Shown one piece after another: positions 11,323 through 20,814 of a stretch of DNA of 64,000 bases (position 1 is the stretch's first letter; every line of letters starts with the position of its first letter). Location of the stretch: assembly GCA_973895155.1 (NCBI GenBank), contig OZ316891.1:32240001-32304000 (forward strand), read 5' to 3'. Made by a program: the position numbers and the translations under genes. The notes under the pieces were generated by a model that saw only the letters and a list, made by a program, of their open reading frames with translations, was not told where the DNA came from and did not search any database. The stretch is from Marsupella aquatica (lineage: Eukaryota; Marchantiophyta).

Positions 11323-12370
11323 CTACCTCCGCGGCCTTGGGGTCCGCGGTGACGACCTTGGCTCACGGTTTATGTTTACCCGTATCTGACCGTGATCCCT
11401 TCTTTCTTCGGTGGTTATGAGACTCTGACTCGGTATTGTTGGAGGATGAGCCAGTTGATGTCGGGCTACTGGACAGAGAATTGCTAGACTCTGAATCAGA
11501 GTCTGACGAAGAGCTTGTCCGGCCCTTCTTCTTATGTCGTCGTTTCTTCTTCCTTTTCTTCTCGTCGTACTCAGAGTCGGAATCGCTGAAGGTATGATAC
11601 CTCCTGCTCTTCTTATGCTTGGTCCTCCTATTAAGTTGAGAGGCGTAGTGCGATTCCCTGAAGGACTCAACACTATCAATTGCTTGTTGTAGAGTGGTGG
11701 TCTTCTTTTCTAGCACTGAGAACGCCATCCTTTGGGGTAGCGCGTTGACAAACCATTTCCTCAGTAGAGAATCATCGGGCTTAGGCCAAATCTTGGTGGC
11801 AACCTTCTGGAATCGCTGCAGAAATTTGCGAAGTGAGTCATGCTTACCCATCTGCATTCGTCCGATTTTTGACAAGGCCCGAGATTCGATCCCCACGGGC
11901 CTAAATTCTTGCAAAAATGCCGTCTGGAACTGGCCCCATGTGAAACCAAGGGGTTGCAAGTTATACCACGGGCGCGCTTCTCCTTGTAGCACGCCTGGAA
12001 GAATGGTTAGCTTAATGGCTTCCTCGCCATTTGCCTTGGCCGTGGCCTCAAACTCAGCTATCCATTCATCGGGGTCGTCCGTGGGTCGTCCCTTAAAGGG
12101 TCGATAGTGGAACCGGGATCGCTACGACACGTTCTTAGCTGCAAGGGGCCGCAATGCACCTGGTACCTATGGGGCAGGTGGAACCGGTGGAGTTCCTCCC
12201 GCCGTTGGTGCTTGGGTTCCCATCACAACAAGCGATCCTGCTTGGGAAGCCGAGCTCCCCGCTCCGTCGGATGCGGTATTCCCTTCCAAACTTGATGCTC
12301 CATCTGGTTGTACGCAGAACGTGACCGGGTAAGGGGCATGCCCCTTCCTACACGTCGAGTACAAAATCAA
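11323..12370 (-). pseudogene. Element Y gag N-terminus (capsid domain)
   Basis: The retrotransposon gag domain is readable from RSRFHYRPFKG (about 12115) through DDPDEWIAEFEATAKANG, GEARPWYN and QEFRPVG, followed by a Ser/Asp and Lys-rich tail (SDSDSEYDEKKRKKKRR). A TAG sits just before RSRFHY and another at about 12167, so the N-terminus and start codon are not resolved. It parallels element B gag at 29413-30327 domain for domain. Confidence 0.85.
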
Positions 12371-12420
12371 AGGTTACTAGCTCACTACACGGCTCCACTC
12401 ATAAGGCAAAATGAGTGCCC

Positions 12421-12436
12421 CCTCCATCTAGCGCCA
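12421..12436 (-). other. Candidate primer binding site, element Y
   Basis: TGGCGCTAGATGGAGG, 17 bases inside the 5' LTR end at 12454. The identical 16-mer lies 13 bases inside the LTR of element B. TGG at the start suits pairing with a tRNA 3' CCA end, but the distance from the LTR is longer than usual and I cannot name the tRNA. Confidence 0.6.
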
Positions 12437-12453
12437 AAAAACCAGTCGCCGTA

Positions 12454-13597
12454 TGTCGCGTCCCTAACCTGGGCCTTAAATCCAGTTTAGTTTCATGGCG
12501 CAACCTCGACCACCAGTAGGGGTGAGGGTTTGGGCAAGGAGGTGTGTAGTGGCCCCGATTAGCCCTAAGTCGGGCTAAGTCGATATACTTACTGGTATAA
12601 CACTTAAGCAATTCGTACTAGTCATAGGTATATTTATTTTCCACCGCTGGAATTTTCCCTCAGTGACTCGGACTAACTCCCGGCTTGGGGCTTTTCAAGC
12701 CATCGACGTGACAGAACCTTATGACATGCAATGGGTGGCAATCCCTACCATTAGTCCGCACCCAGTACGTCCCTTAAAATGGCGCCTTTGCCCAGACAAA
12801 GCATACACACAACACCAATTACTTGTGGAAACATTAGAGGGAAAAGACTACATTTACTCAGCAAAGCATCAGTTTACATGGTTGACTCGATTTCTAAGGG
12901 GGTCAGCAGACCCAACGGCAGTCGATGCCCAGTCTCTATGAGGCCCCGCCTCGCTTTTGCCCAGCAAGCTCGACTCTGGCTCTCACTCCTTGGTGCGCTC
13001 TGACCCTACTCAAGCCGGGACTCCCCGTGTCTTGCCTTTTCTTCTGCTGAGATAACTAAGCCTTCTCCCCCTTCCACGGCAAAGGGGAAACCTAAATACT
13101 ACAATTGCGGAAGGGAACTGGAGGATACTACCTTTCGGGATACTACCTACTGACTAACTACCCTATGACTAACTAGCCATGCCGTACTGACTAGTTGACC
13201 GTTGACGATAAGAGTGCTAACCGGAATGGCAACAGCTAAGCCTATTGACAAAATCTAGTTTGTTGATGGACTCCATCCTACGCTGGCGGCTCCTAACTGA
13301 TTTGGTCCTAATTCTTCCTACTACCGCTAATCGGCGCCTAATGACAGCTATTCTGTCGTTACGCTTAACCAAAAGATGCCGCTGACTCAACTGCCTCGTG
13401 CGGCGCTTGCTTCCACCCTTTGCTAACCACCCCTTACGTGTGTGCTATGGTCAGACCAGGGTTTGTCCCCCTGTCGGGGCAAGACCTCGAGCCACCTTGA
13501 TCAGAGGTTGGCCCAGGTTTTCCCCGCTGGAGGACAAGCAGGGCAATGCGATCTTGCAAGGCCTTGTTGTCCCGCACCGCGTCCTCCGCCTCGTTGG
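12454..13597 (-). repeat. 5' LTR-Y of element Y, truncated
   Basis: The LTR 3' end (GGGACGCGACA on the minus strand) is at 12454, and it matches 34603-35745 of the solo LTR-Y. At 13597 it stops without a terminus and joins the interior of an LTR-C. The missing 2.7 kb includes most of the LTR-Y reading frame. Confidence 0.85.
12638..12653 (-). promoter_or_regulatory. GCGG-loop hairpin, LTR-Y copy
   Basis: Minus strand ATTCCAGCGGTGGAAA: arms TTCCA/TGGAA, loop GCGG, then ATAAATATACCTATGAC. It is one of eight copies of the shared LTR hairpin. Note the A-T closing pair where LTR-C and LTR-Z have G-C. Confidence 0.7.
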
Positions 13598-13599
13598 CT

Positions 13600-15146
13600 A
13601 GGGAGAAGGATTTACCAGGAGGAGATTGGTCGGAGGACATCAGGTGGCTTGCCAAAAAAAGAAGCAACCCTCTTGCCACCATAGAAGAAATCCGCAAGGC
13701 GGCTTGGGAGCAGAGGCCGCGGTGGTTGATGCCGATGACTTCTAGTTACTCCACCTATGCTAAGGATAGAGCCATGGAGTACGGGGAGATGTGTGGGGAC
13801 CTCGCGCTCAGCATCTTTGGGGAGGAGTTGGAGCAAGGACCCTTTTTCCAAAGGGAGTTGTTGGAAAAGCACCGATTAGAAGAAGCGGTGGCTTTGGAGA
13901 GAAGCAAGAAGGACGAGGTCATCCGGTGGCTTAGGGAGAAGGAAGCCGAGGTGGAAGTCCTGCAGGTGGCCAAGAAAGCCCAAGATGAGCTACAGATTAA
14001 GCGGCATGAGCTAAACATCATGTAGGGGCAGTTGGATACCGCTCAGTCTGACAATCAGATTATCAAAGATAAATTGACTCGGACCCAAGGAGAGTTGGCC
14101 GGCGCAGTCAAGGAAAGAGAGAAATGGAAGCGGGAGCTAAGGGATGCAGAGGAGGCCCACTTAGCAACCAACAATCGGGCCATGGCAGAGAACCAGAGAA
14201 GGGAGAGGGCGTTGAAAGGAGAGCTTGAAGATATCCGCGGAGCCCTTGAGCAGAAGGAAGCAGAGTTAGGGAAATCCTATCAAGGGATTATTGCGCTGCA
14301 GTAGGAGCTTGCGTCCCTAACGGCCAGCTTCAAGGCCGACCTGCGTGAAAAGGACGACCAGCTCAACCAGACTTATGCCAAGATGAATAAGATGGAGTCT
14401 GTGGTCGTAGCAGAGCTCGACAAGGAGCTAAGAGCAACCCAGGAGGAGAGGGCTACCTTAAAGAAAAAATTGGAGGAAGCCAATAAGGAGCTGGAGGAGG
14501 CGTGCAAGGACCTGGACGAGACCTAAGAGGAGTTGGAGGGAATCACGAGGAAGATGGAGAACCTACAGCGGCGGGCCAACAACCAAATGGAGCGGCTGAA
14601 GACACAAGCCGCAGTATTTAAATGCTTGGCTTCATCAGGTCCAACTCCAAATGGGGAACCCAGTTACCAGGGGTAGTATTGGCCGCAGGACAAGCCGAAA
14701 CACTCACCCCGGTGCTGAAGGTAAGTGGCAAGGGGAAGGAACTGGCTGTCAAAATAGGGAAGAAGAAGAAGCGGAAACCTTCTAGGTCTGGGGGTTATAC
14801 GGCTTCTCAAGCCGTTGTGACCGAGAAGATAAACCCGGCACCAATCTCTGGCATCGGCACGGCGGTGGATCCACCAGTCCTAGGAAGTGGAGATGGCAAG
14901 GCCAAGGCCGAGAGAACCAGTAATGATGCCGAGGTACCGGATCCTCCACTAGAACATGTCGAGGAGGCCGTAGCCGTATCGGAGGCCGTGACCGATGTTG
15001 AGGCCAAAGCCGAGGGTGGACCCAGTCAGGCCGATGAAGAGTTGACTCGATCAAGGGCAGGTAATCTGTCAGAGGACGGACCAACGGCAGTGGCTGCGGA
15101 GGAAGCATTGGGGGCGTCCATTGAGGACCAGCCACCGGTGTCGTGA
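13600..15146 (+). pseudogene. LTR-C encoded protein, C-terminal half, broken
   Basis: One frame from 13600 with stops TAG 14023, TAG 14302 and TAA 14524, then a shift near 14660 into the frame ending at 15146. Readable blocks: YSTYAKDRAMEYGEM (also in the copies at 39340 and 42440), a long heptad-rich coiled coil (KHRLEEAVALERSKKDEV to EEITRKMENLQRR), and a Pro/Ala-rich acidic tail with KKKKRK-like basic patches. The three stops correspond to CAG, CAG and CAA in sister copies. Confidence 0.75.
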
Positions 15147-15798
15147 TGGTGTAAGGGCGCCGTCCCTTTTAGGGAGGGCGGACGTGGAGGTAGGAGGCGT
15201 GAGTGGGCAGGGCAGGCGCTGATCTCCAAGTTTAGACTTAGGATCAGGACCAGGAGATGGCCCTGACACTTAGATTAGTGGGATTTCGGATCCACGGGTG
15301 AAGGCAACACTTGTGCTCTTGCGTTGCTGTACATAGGTAGATTACAGTCAGGTAGATTACAGTAGGTAGATTAGGCTTACGCTGCAAGGAATCAGGCGGA
15401 TCCACGACCAGGATAAGTACTTGGGCTGCGGGGAGTGCAGGGCCTCTTCTTTAGCAAGTTTTTAGTTGCACCAGCAGGGCTGGGAACAAGTAGTAAGAGA
15501 AGCTCTCAGTTAGTTATATAGTGACCCTTGTGTATATTCATGTTTCCTCATACCTAAGAACTGAATAGAGTTGGCCTCACGGCTTAGTTTGCAGAGCTTG
15601 TGTATGAGATGTACTATTTGTATTGCAAGTGCATGGTATAACTCAGTCAGAAGGAGTCATTTTTCTATTTGTGTGTCGCATTAACTTGTGTGAAGAGTGC
15701 CCACATCAACAAGTAGAAGGGAAGTAAGCAAGGGAGTGAGAGTTGGATGTGTCGAGCTGAGAGAGGTCTTAGCGGCTTAACCAAACCAATTGGGGATC

Positions 15799-15814
15799 AT
15801 TCCGGCGGCGGAAT
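15799..15814 (+). promoter_or_regulatory. GCGG-loop hairpin, LTR-C copy
   Basis: ATTCCGGCGGCGGAAT: 6-bp perfect stem ATTCCG/CGGAAT with loop GCGG, followed by CCAAATATACCTA. It lies about 245 bases before the LTR end. Confidence 0.75.
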
Positions 15815-16059
15815 CCAAATATACCTAACCAACAGGAGGGAAAGACAAGAGAAGGTCTAGATTAGGCCAACTGCGTATCTCATGACCCGATGAAGGATTT
15901 GTCTAGTATATGTGTGTAAAATGTTAATAGTAGTAGTAGGAGGTTAGCAGCATCCCATGCCGCTAAGCCACGGAAACGGCCTTGCCGAGCATGAAACCTG
16001 CGGGAATCGGCTTGGGCGGGGGGGTTTCTTGGGTTTGGGGAGCCATGGGATGCACCACA

Positions 16060-16950
16060 CCCTCCTCTGAATTGATGGCCGCGGGGTACGACTCAGCAAG
16101 CGCCAAACAACCCAGCACCACTCCAGCAGGGCCGAGGGGATAACACGGTAACTCTAGCCACCCCGGCACCAATACTCACGGTAGTCGCGCTACCACCACC
16201 TGACCAAGAGGAAGGAGAGATGTCCCCTTCTTCTAGTCACCCCGGGAATCAGTCTCGGGGTAGGAAGAGGAAGGAGCCTGCAGCCATATCTGGGTTGCCT
16301 TTGGCCACGGTTGCGGTTGCCAAGCTGACCATGCATCGCATGGGGGACAATGTTCACAAGAACATCCTCCACCTCAAGCATGCATGCTATCTGAAGACCC
16401 AAGGGTTTGAGCACCTTGCCTCTCTCCCTTGGAACTCAAGCAGGTATTACAGACAGGATATGTCGGAGTTCATTCAGAACTTTGACGAGGCCCATCAACA
16501 AACCCGAGTGCACGAAAGAGTGATGTGTCTCAATGAGGCACGTCTAAAGATGATTTTTGGTTTACCTGAGGGGATAAACCGAGTAGAGTCGCGGGCTCCT
16601 AGGGGAAAGGGAGCCAAATACCAGTCCTCTAGCTTCCCGGCCGAGGGGGTAGTGGACAATGGGTTCTTAATGAGGACGTGCCTCATCCCGGAGGTAGCAG
16701 AATGCCTGGAGTTCCAGCGGTATGCCCTCCACATGATGGAACCCAGAGGAGAAATATTGGCCGCTCAGGTCATCCAGGTGGAGAACTATCGGCCTAGGAA
16801 GTGGGCGTCCTTCTTCATCAAGAAGTTCCACGAGGAGATGGAGCGGAGAAAAAAGACTTCGTACCTTGGCGGAAGGGCTACTTCGCTAGCCACATCGAAA
16901 GCATTATCGAGTGGTACGCTTGTTTTGACCGCCATAGCCTCCCGCGTATC
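16060..16950 (+). repeat. 5' LTR-A of element B, left remnant
   Basis: This matches 56350-57170 of the complete LTR-A (inverted). The left part of the LTR was lost with the deletion at 13597. It continues at 27212 after inserted LTR-X2. Confidence 0.8.
16138..16950 (+). pseudogene. LTR-A encoded protein, core part, interrupted
   Basis: The open frame includes SRGRKRKEP (basic, NLS-like), KTQGFEHLASLPWN, MIFGLPEG, NGFLMRTC, LEFQRYALHMMEPRGEI and NYRPRKWASFF. It is the same protein as the intact frame at 55249-57897, residues about 270-505. It is cut at about 16950 by LTR-X2 and resumes at 27212. A shift after TSYLGGR (near 16877) already breaks it before the insertion. Confidence 0.8.
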
Positions 16951-17038
16951 AATTCCTAAATTTTTTACGGTGTTTAGACTGCAATTATTGCTAACTATAA
17001 CTGAAATAGCATTCAAAGTTACTAAGTTCCTAAGTTAC

Positions 17039-17150
17039 GAGTAAACTCCCTTTACGAGTTTACGAGTAAACTCCCTTTACGAGTTTACGAGTTTACGAGT
17101 AAACTCCCTTTACGAGTTTACGAGTTTATGACTTTACGAGTTTACGAGTT
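17039..17150 (+). repeat. TTTACGAG tandem repeats
   Basis: Three copies of a unit containing AAACTCCCTTTACGAGTTTA, with extra TTTACGAG steps. This is the expanded form of the degenerate repeat at 2130-2330. Confidence 0.8.
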
Positions 17151-17329
17151 AGGACTTAAGAGTTTACGAGTTACGCTTTACGATTTGGCGATCCTATGTC
17201 GTGACATCTTACGGCTAGTTCAACGGGACTCCACAATAGAAGAAGAGCGCGCCTTGGAAGGGAAGGAATGCAGGACATAAGCGCTCATTACTGACTTCTC
17301 TTCCACCTTACCTCTCAGACTCTTACAGA

Positions 17330-17651
17330 ATTCAACCGGTATTTCAGAGATGTCAAATGGAGGCTTCACCCTTTCTATTCTAGGATGCTAAACTCTGATG
17401 AATTCCTATACCATTATCCCCAAGTATATGCTGCTACTTGCAATAATTATGACATGATTGGGATGTATAGAGAAGCTCTTCGAATAGACATATGTTATCT
17501 AAGGAAGATAATGCCCCTGATGTATCCTAAAAGGCAATTGAGATGCCTACCCTATTCTCGAGGATTCCCACGCCAGGCTGAACTAATGGAAGTTACACAG
17601 AATCAGACTCTTACCCTTGTGGAGTTACTCAAACCAGAAGAGATCCGATAG
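17330..17651 (+). pseudogene. LTR-X protein remnant (C-terminal end)
   Basis: FNRYF, then SDEFLYHYPQVYAATCNNYD to KPEEIR*: the last about 105 codons of the LTR-X frame, joined directly to LTR 5' sequence because the rest (X1 about 2455-4590) is absent. No start codon context remains. Confidence 0.75.
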
Positions 17652-18009
17652 CAAGCTTGAAGAGTAGTCTTAAGTGATTTAGTTAGTTTTAAGAATAGTG
17701 CATCTTATCTGATTTTTAGAAATGTGTTCTAGAGCTTTAAAAGCTGTCATACTTCTTCAATATATAGTCTGTACTTAGGAAAGCCTTCTAGCAAAATTTG
17801 AGGCTTTTATGAGCTACGAGTAAGAAGTTAAAAATAGTTAAATTTGCCAAGTTTTTACTTCTATTGCAATTACGAGTTACGACTTAGTTAGACTTTTACG
17901 AGTTTAAGAGTTTACTAGTTCACAGCTTTTACTAGTTTACAAGTTCAGACTTAGCCAGATTTTTGGCTTTTCACTTACTGAATCGTCATTTTAACTTTTT
18001 GAGGAGTAT

Positions 18010-18027
18010 GAAGAGGCATGTCTCTTC
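18010..18027. other. Inverted repeat of LTR-X (X2 copy)
   Basis: GAAGAGGCATGTCTCTTC, identical to 5270-5287. Confidence 0.7.
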
Positions 18028-18414
18028 GACTTTATGACCTCTTACTCTGTAGATTTTTACTATAAGACCCCTCCACCACTAGTGTAGATTATGGTTAATG
18101 TGACGCCGATGACATGGTCCTTATTCTATAATCTGAGTAAGTAGGTTGCTGTATACAAGGAGTAGCTATTGATATTGCATAACAATTAGCAAGATGGCAA
18201 GAATAAGGGCAATCATGGCGTTGAGTAGGGAAATAAAAGCTATGTCGTGGGTGGTCGACGACCATATCTCTTTCAATACATCACCAAATCCGGATCTGTA
18301 AAGAGCATTGGAAAGATCTGGTCAAGGCGAGTAAAATCGATATAAAACACTCGAGAAATGGAGGTGTATTAAGGAAGATATGATCTTATTAGTGTGACGG
18401 GTTAGTGTGTAACC

Positions 18415-18725
18415 CGGGATAGCGGACACGGATAGCGGATACAGATAGAGGTTAGCGGACACGGATATCGGATACGGATAGAGGTTAGCGGACACGGATA
18501 GCGGATAGCGAATAGAGGTTAGCGGACACGGATAGCGGATACGGATAGAGGTTAGCGGACACGGATATCAGATACGGATAGAGGTTAGCGGATACGGATA
18601 GCGAGCGGACACGGATAGCGGACACGGATAACGGACACGGATAACGGACACGGATAACAAACACGGACAACGAACACGGATAGCGGACACGGATAGCGGA
18701 CACGGACACGGATAGCGGCTTAGCC
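18415..18725 (+). repeat. Minisatellite of AGCGGACACGGAT units
   Basis: About 300 bases of short units built from AGCGGACACGGAT, AGCGGATACGGAT and GAGGTT, first in a roughly 33-60-bp higher-order pattern, then as 12-mers. Minus-strand frames across it are low-complexity artefacts. Confidence 0.9.
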
Positions 18726-19817
18726 CGAGGCCACGGGTTAACTCTTCTAAGGTTAGATAGGATAGCTAGGCTAGCCGAACTCGGGTTAGCTCTGTAACTC
18801 GGGTTAGCGTAGCAATGAGTACCCCCTCTCGGTTGCGGGGGCATAACTTTCTGTGTATTTGGCCAAATTGGCTATGATTGACCTCGTTGGAAAGAGGAGC
18901 TCAAGCCGCTTCCAACGCTGCTATCCACGCAGAAAATGGTTGAATAGAGAAATCGGGAGAGGAGGCGCAAGCTCGCAAAAACCATGGAGGAGGGCCAAAT
19001 CCGAAGTACATAGCCAATTCAAGATAGAAATAAAGTTGCGAGATAGGGTTCAGTAGTTAAGATAGTGGCGGCTCTGTTAGGGCTGGGATGGGGCTCCAGC
19101 AGTGTAGTATCCACCCATTTTGGCTCAGTATGAGAGTATATAGAGCAGCCCCCGGTAGAGGCAAGGGGGGGGGGAACTCCAGTTGTGTGATCTCACGTAG
19201 ACTGAGCAGCATGGAGGAGCTCTGTGCAAGCAAGGCTAGACTTGGACACTGCGTGTTGGGGAGAGCTTGGTGGTGCTATTACTCAGGGAGTAATCAGCCA
19301 AGCTTCACAACAACGGGTTGCTAGGTTGCGAGCTGGATTATGGCTCTTTCTAGTGGGCAACACAACTGGGTTCTTTTCCCTCGATATAGAGCCTTGGTGA
19401 TAGGTGATGTATTGGTGATTGTAAACTGTGGGAAGGATTTCAATTTGATTTGTGGTGAGCACATTAGGGAGGCTGAGACACTATTTGAGGGGCAGCAGGA
19501 GGAGCATTTACAGTTCAGTCTGGCAAGGCTACGTGATCCATGGGGAGTGTTCTCAGTGAACTGTTGTGCACATCTTTGAATCTAATTGAGTTTTCCTCTC
19601 AGGCCTCATTTCTCTCATGGATGTGTGTGTGTGTGAGGCAATCTGAGTGTATGATGGGACTAGCAGCGCCACTAAGAGGTGTACAGGGTGCATTGAAGCG
19701 GGTTGGGTGAGGACTGTCATAGCTCTGATTGCTGAGAGTGGAATGGCAGAGTGGTGGGGCAATGGCTTAGAAGTCCCTAAGCCGGGAATCAGTCAGGAGT
19801 CACTGGTTTATGGGTAC

Positions 19818-19833
19818 ATTCCGGCGGCGGAAT
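19818..19833 (+). promoter_or_regulatory. GCGG-loop hairpin, LTR-Z copy
   Basis: ATTCCGGCGGCGGAAT, then AGAAACATACCTATGAC. Same stem and loop as LTR-C; about 320 bases before the LTR end. Confidence 0.75.
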
Positions 19834-20201
19834 AGAAACATACCTATGACAGTAAGCATACGTATAGACCTATGCGCACCGTAGCGCTAGGCCCTGTGTG
19901 TACGGGCCCGATATGAAGACCCCTTCTCACCAGAACTATCATGAGCGCAGATCTGATCCCCAACCTTGGTTCCTTGGGATTGAGCTTGGGTGATGTGTGA
20001 TAGAGCTTTGCTATGATAGTCTGGTGTTAAGGGCATAAATTGGTGTTTACCGGCCTTCACAACATCCCTTCGTGATCCTCAGGTACAAGGAGATGGTTTT
20101 GGCACCCATAGTGACGTCTTTGGTGTTAAGACCCATGTCAATCGCATGACACAAATCACATCTTTTAAATAAATGTGATATTTGAACTAACGTAGCTTGT
20201 T

Positions 20202-20804
20202 ATGGTTGGTCGCAGTTGGACTTATTTTACTGTTGGCAGATTGTTGTTTCCTGTTGCCTGGGGGTGTCACTGTAAACTTACTAGGGGTGGGCTCAAATCT
20301 TGGCAGCAGACTTTGGTGGGTATGTTGCCTTTCCTACATCACCAGGCGCTATGTAGGCTCCTCCTACGGGTTGCCACATGGCTGGCCACTGTTTGGACTC
20401 TCCTGCATGGGTTGGTGTTGAAACATATTTTGGCACCGCCTGAGGATGCAAGAGACGATGAATCTTATTTTTCAGCAGATGAAATAGAAGAGCAGAATGT
20501 TGTCGGGACTTCCTTGTTGCCTGGTTTGCCAGATGATATAATGTTGTCAGATGTGTGGCTCAGAATTCTTCTATGGTCAACCGCACAAGACATTTGCAAA
20601 TATAGACTAATTAGCACACAATGGAGGGACTTGGTAGCTAGCTCCCCCCAGTGGAGGGCATTACAACCACTTCTTGTAGGCACAGATCGAACCCCACCCT
20701 GGTATGCCCATGGCATACTCCTTGATGACCTGATGTACATGCCAGTGTACCTCAGGTGTGAATACCATCGAGAACAGGGTGGGTATCCAGATGAGCTCTG
20801 GTAA
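20202..20804 (+). pseudogene. F-box protein gene fragment captured in element Z
   Basis: Residues about 107-155 of the open frame are an F-box: LPGLPDDIMLSDVWLRILLW, then YRLISTQWRDLVASSPQWRAL. F-boxes bind SKP1 in SCF ubiquitin ligases. The part after the F-box, about 45 residues to TAA at 20803, shows no Kelch or LRR repeats, so the substrate-binding half is missing. The first 100 residues (RSWTYFTVGRLLF) look like read-through of non-coding sequence. It lies 50 bases after the LTR end, where an autonomous element would have PBS and gag. Confidence 0.6.
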
Positions 20805-20814
20805 TAACGTGACA

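Larger units (their letters stand above)
1683..13597 (-). mobile_element. Element Y, Ty3/gypsy retrotransposon, degenerate
   Basis: Read on the minus strand it has a truncated 5' LTR-Y (13597-12454), a candidate PBS, gag with zinc knuckles, protease, RT, RNase H and integrase, then a truncated 3' LTR-Y interrupted by LTR-X1. Domain order PR-RT-RH-IN and the lack of a chromodomain place it with plant non-chromovirus Ty3/gypsy elements (Athila/Tat/Ogre-like). Frames are broken by stops and shifts throughout, so it cannot move by itself. Confidence 0.85.
13598..16059 (+). repeat. LTR-C fragment, right half
   Basis: This matches 39194-40220 plus 44781-46201 of the other LTR-C copies and ends ...GATGCACCACA at 16059. 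The left half is missing; the break at 13597/13598 joins it to LTR-Y. The right flank is LTR-A sequence, so this LTR-C was inserted in LTR-A before the deletion (expected duplication CCCTC, partner lost). Confidence 0.85.
16951..18098 (+). mobile_element. LTR-X2, left part
   Basis: It matches LTR-X3 and X4 from AATTCC and TAAATTTTTTACGGTG onward; the first about 40 terminal bases (TGTAAGTAGT...) are missing. It carries the short-form internal deletion. It continues at 26450 after element Z; GTTAA at 18094-18098 and 26450-26454 is the duplication made by Z. Confidence 0.8.
18099..20151 (+). repeat. 5' LTR-Z, 2,053 bp
   Basis: Ends TGTGACGCCG...CAATCGCATGACA. The right boundary is set by the repeat of its last 247 bases at 26203-26449. 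It contains a minisatellite, a G-run motif shared with LTR-A (GGTAGAGGCAAGGGGGG at 19154) and the GCGG-loop hairpin at 19818. Unlike the other LTRs it shows no long reading frame. Confidence 0.85.

Noticed and set aside
18485-18844. 119-codon minus frame across the minisatellite
   Set aside because: Low-complexity artefact of the 12-bp repeat.
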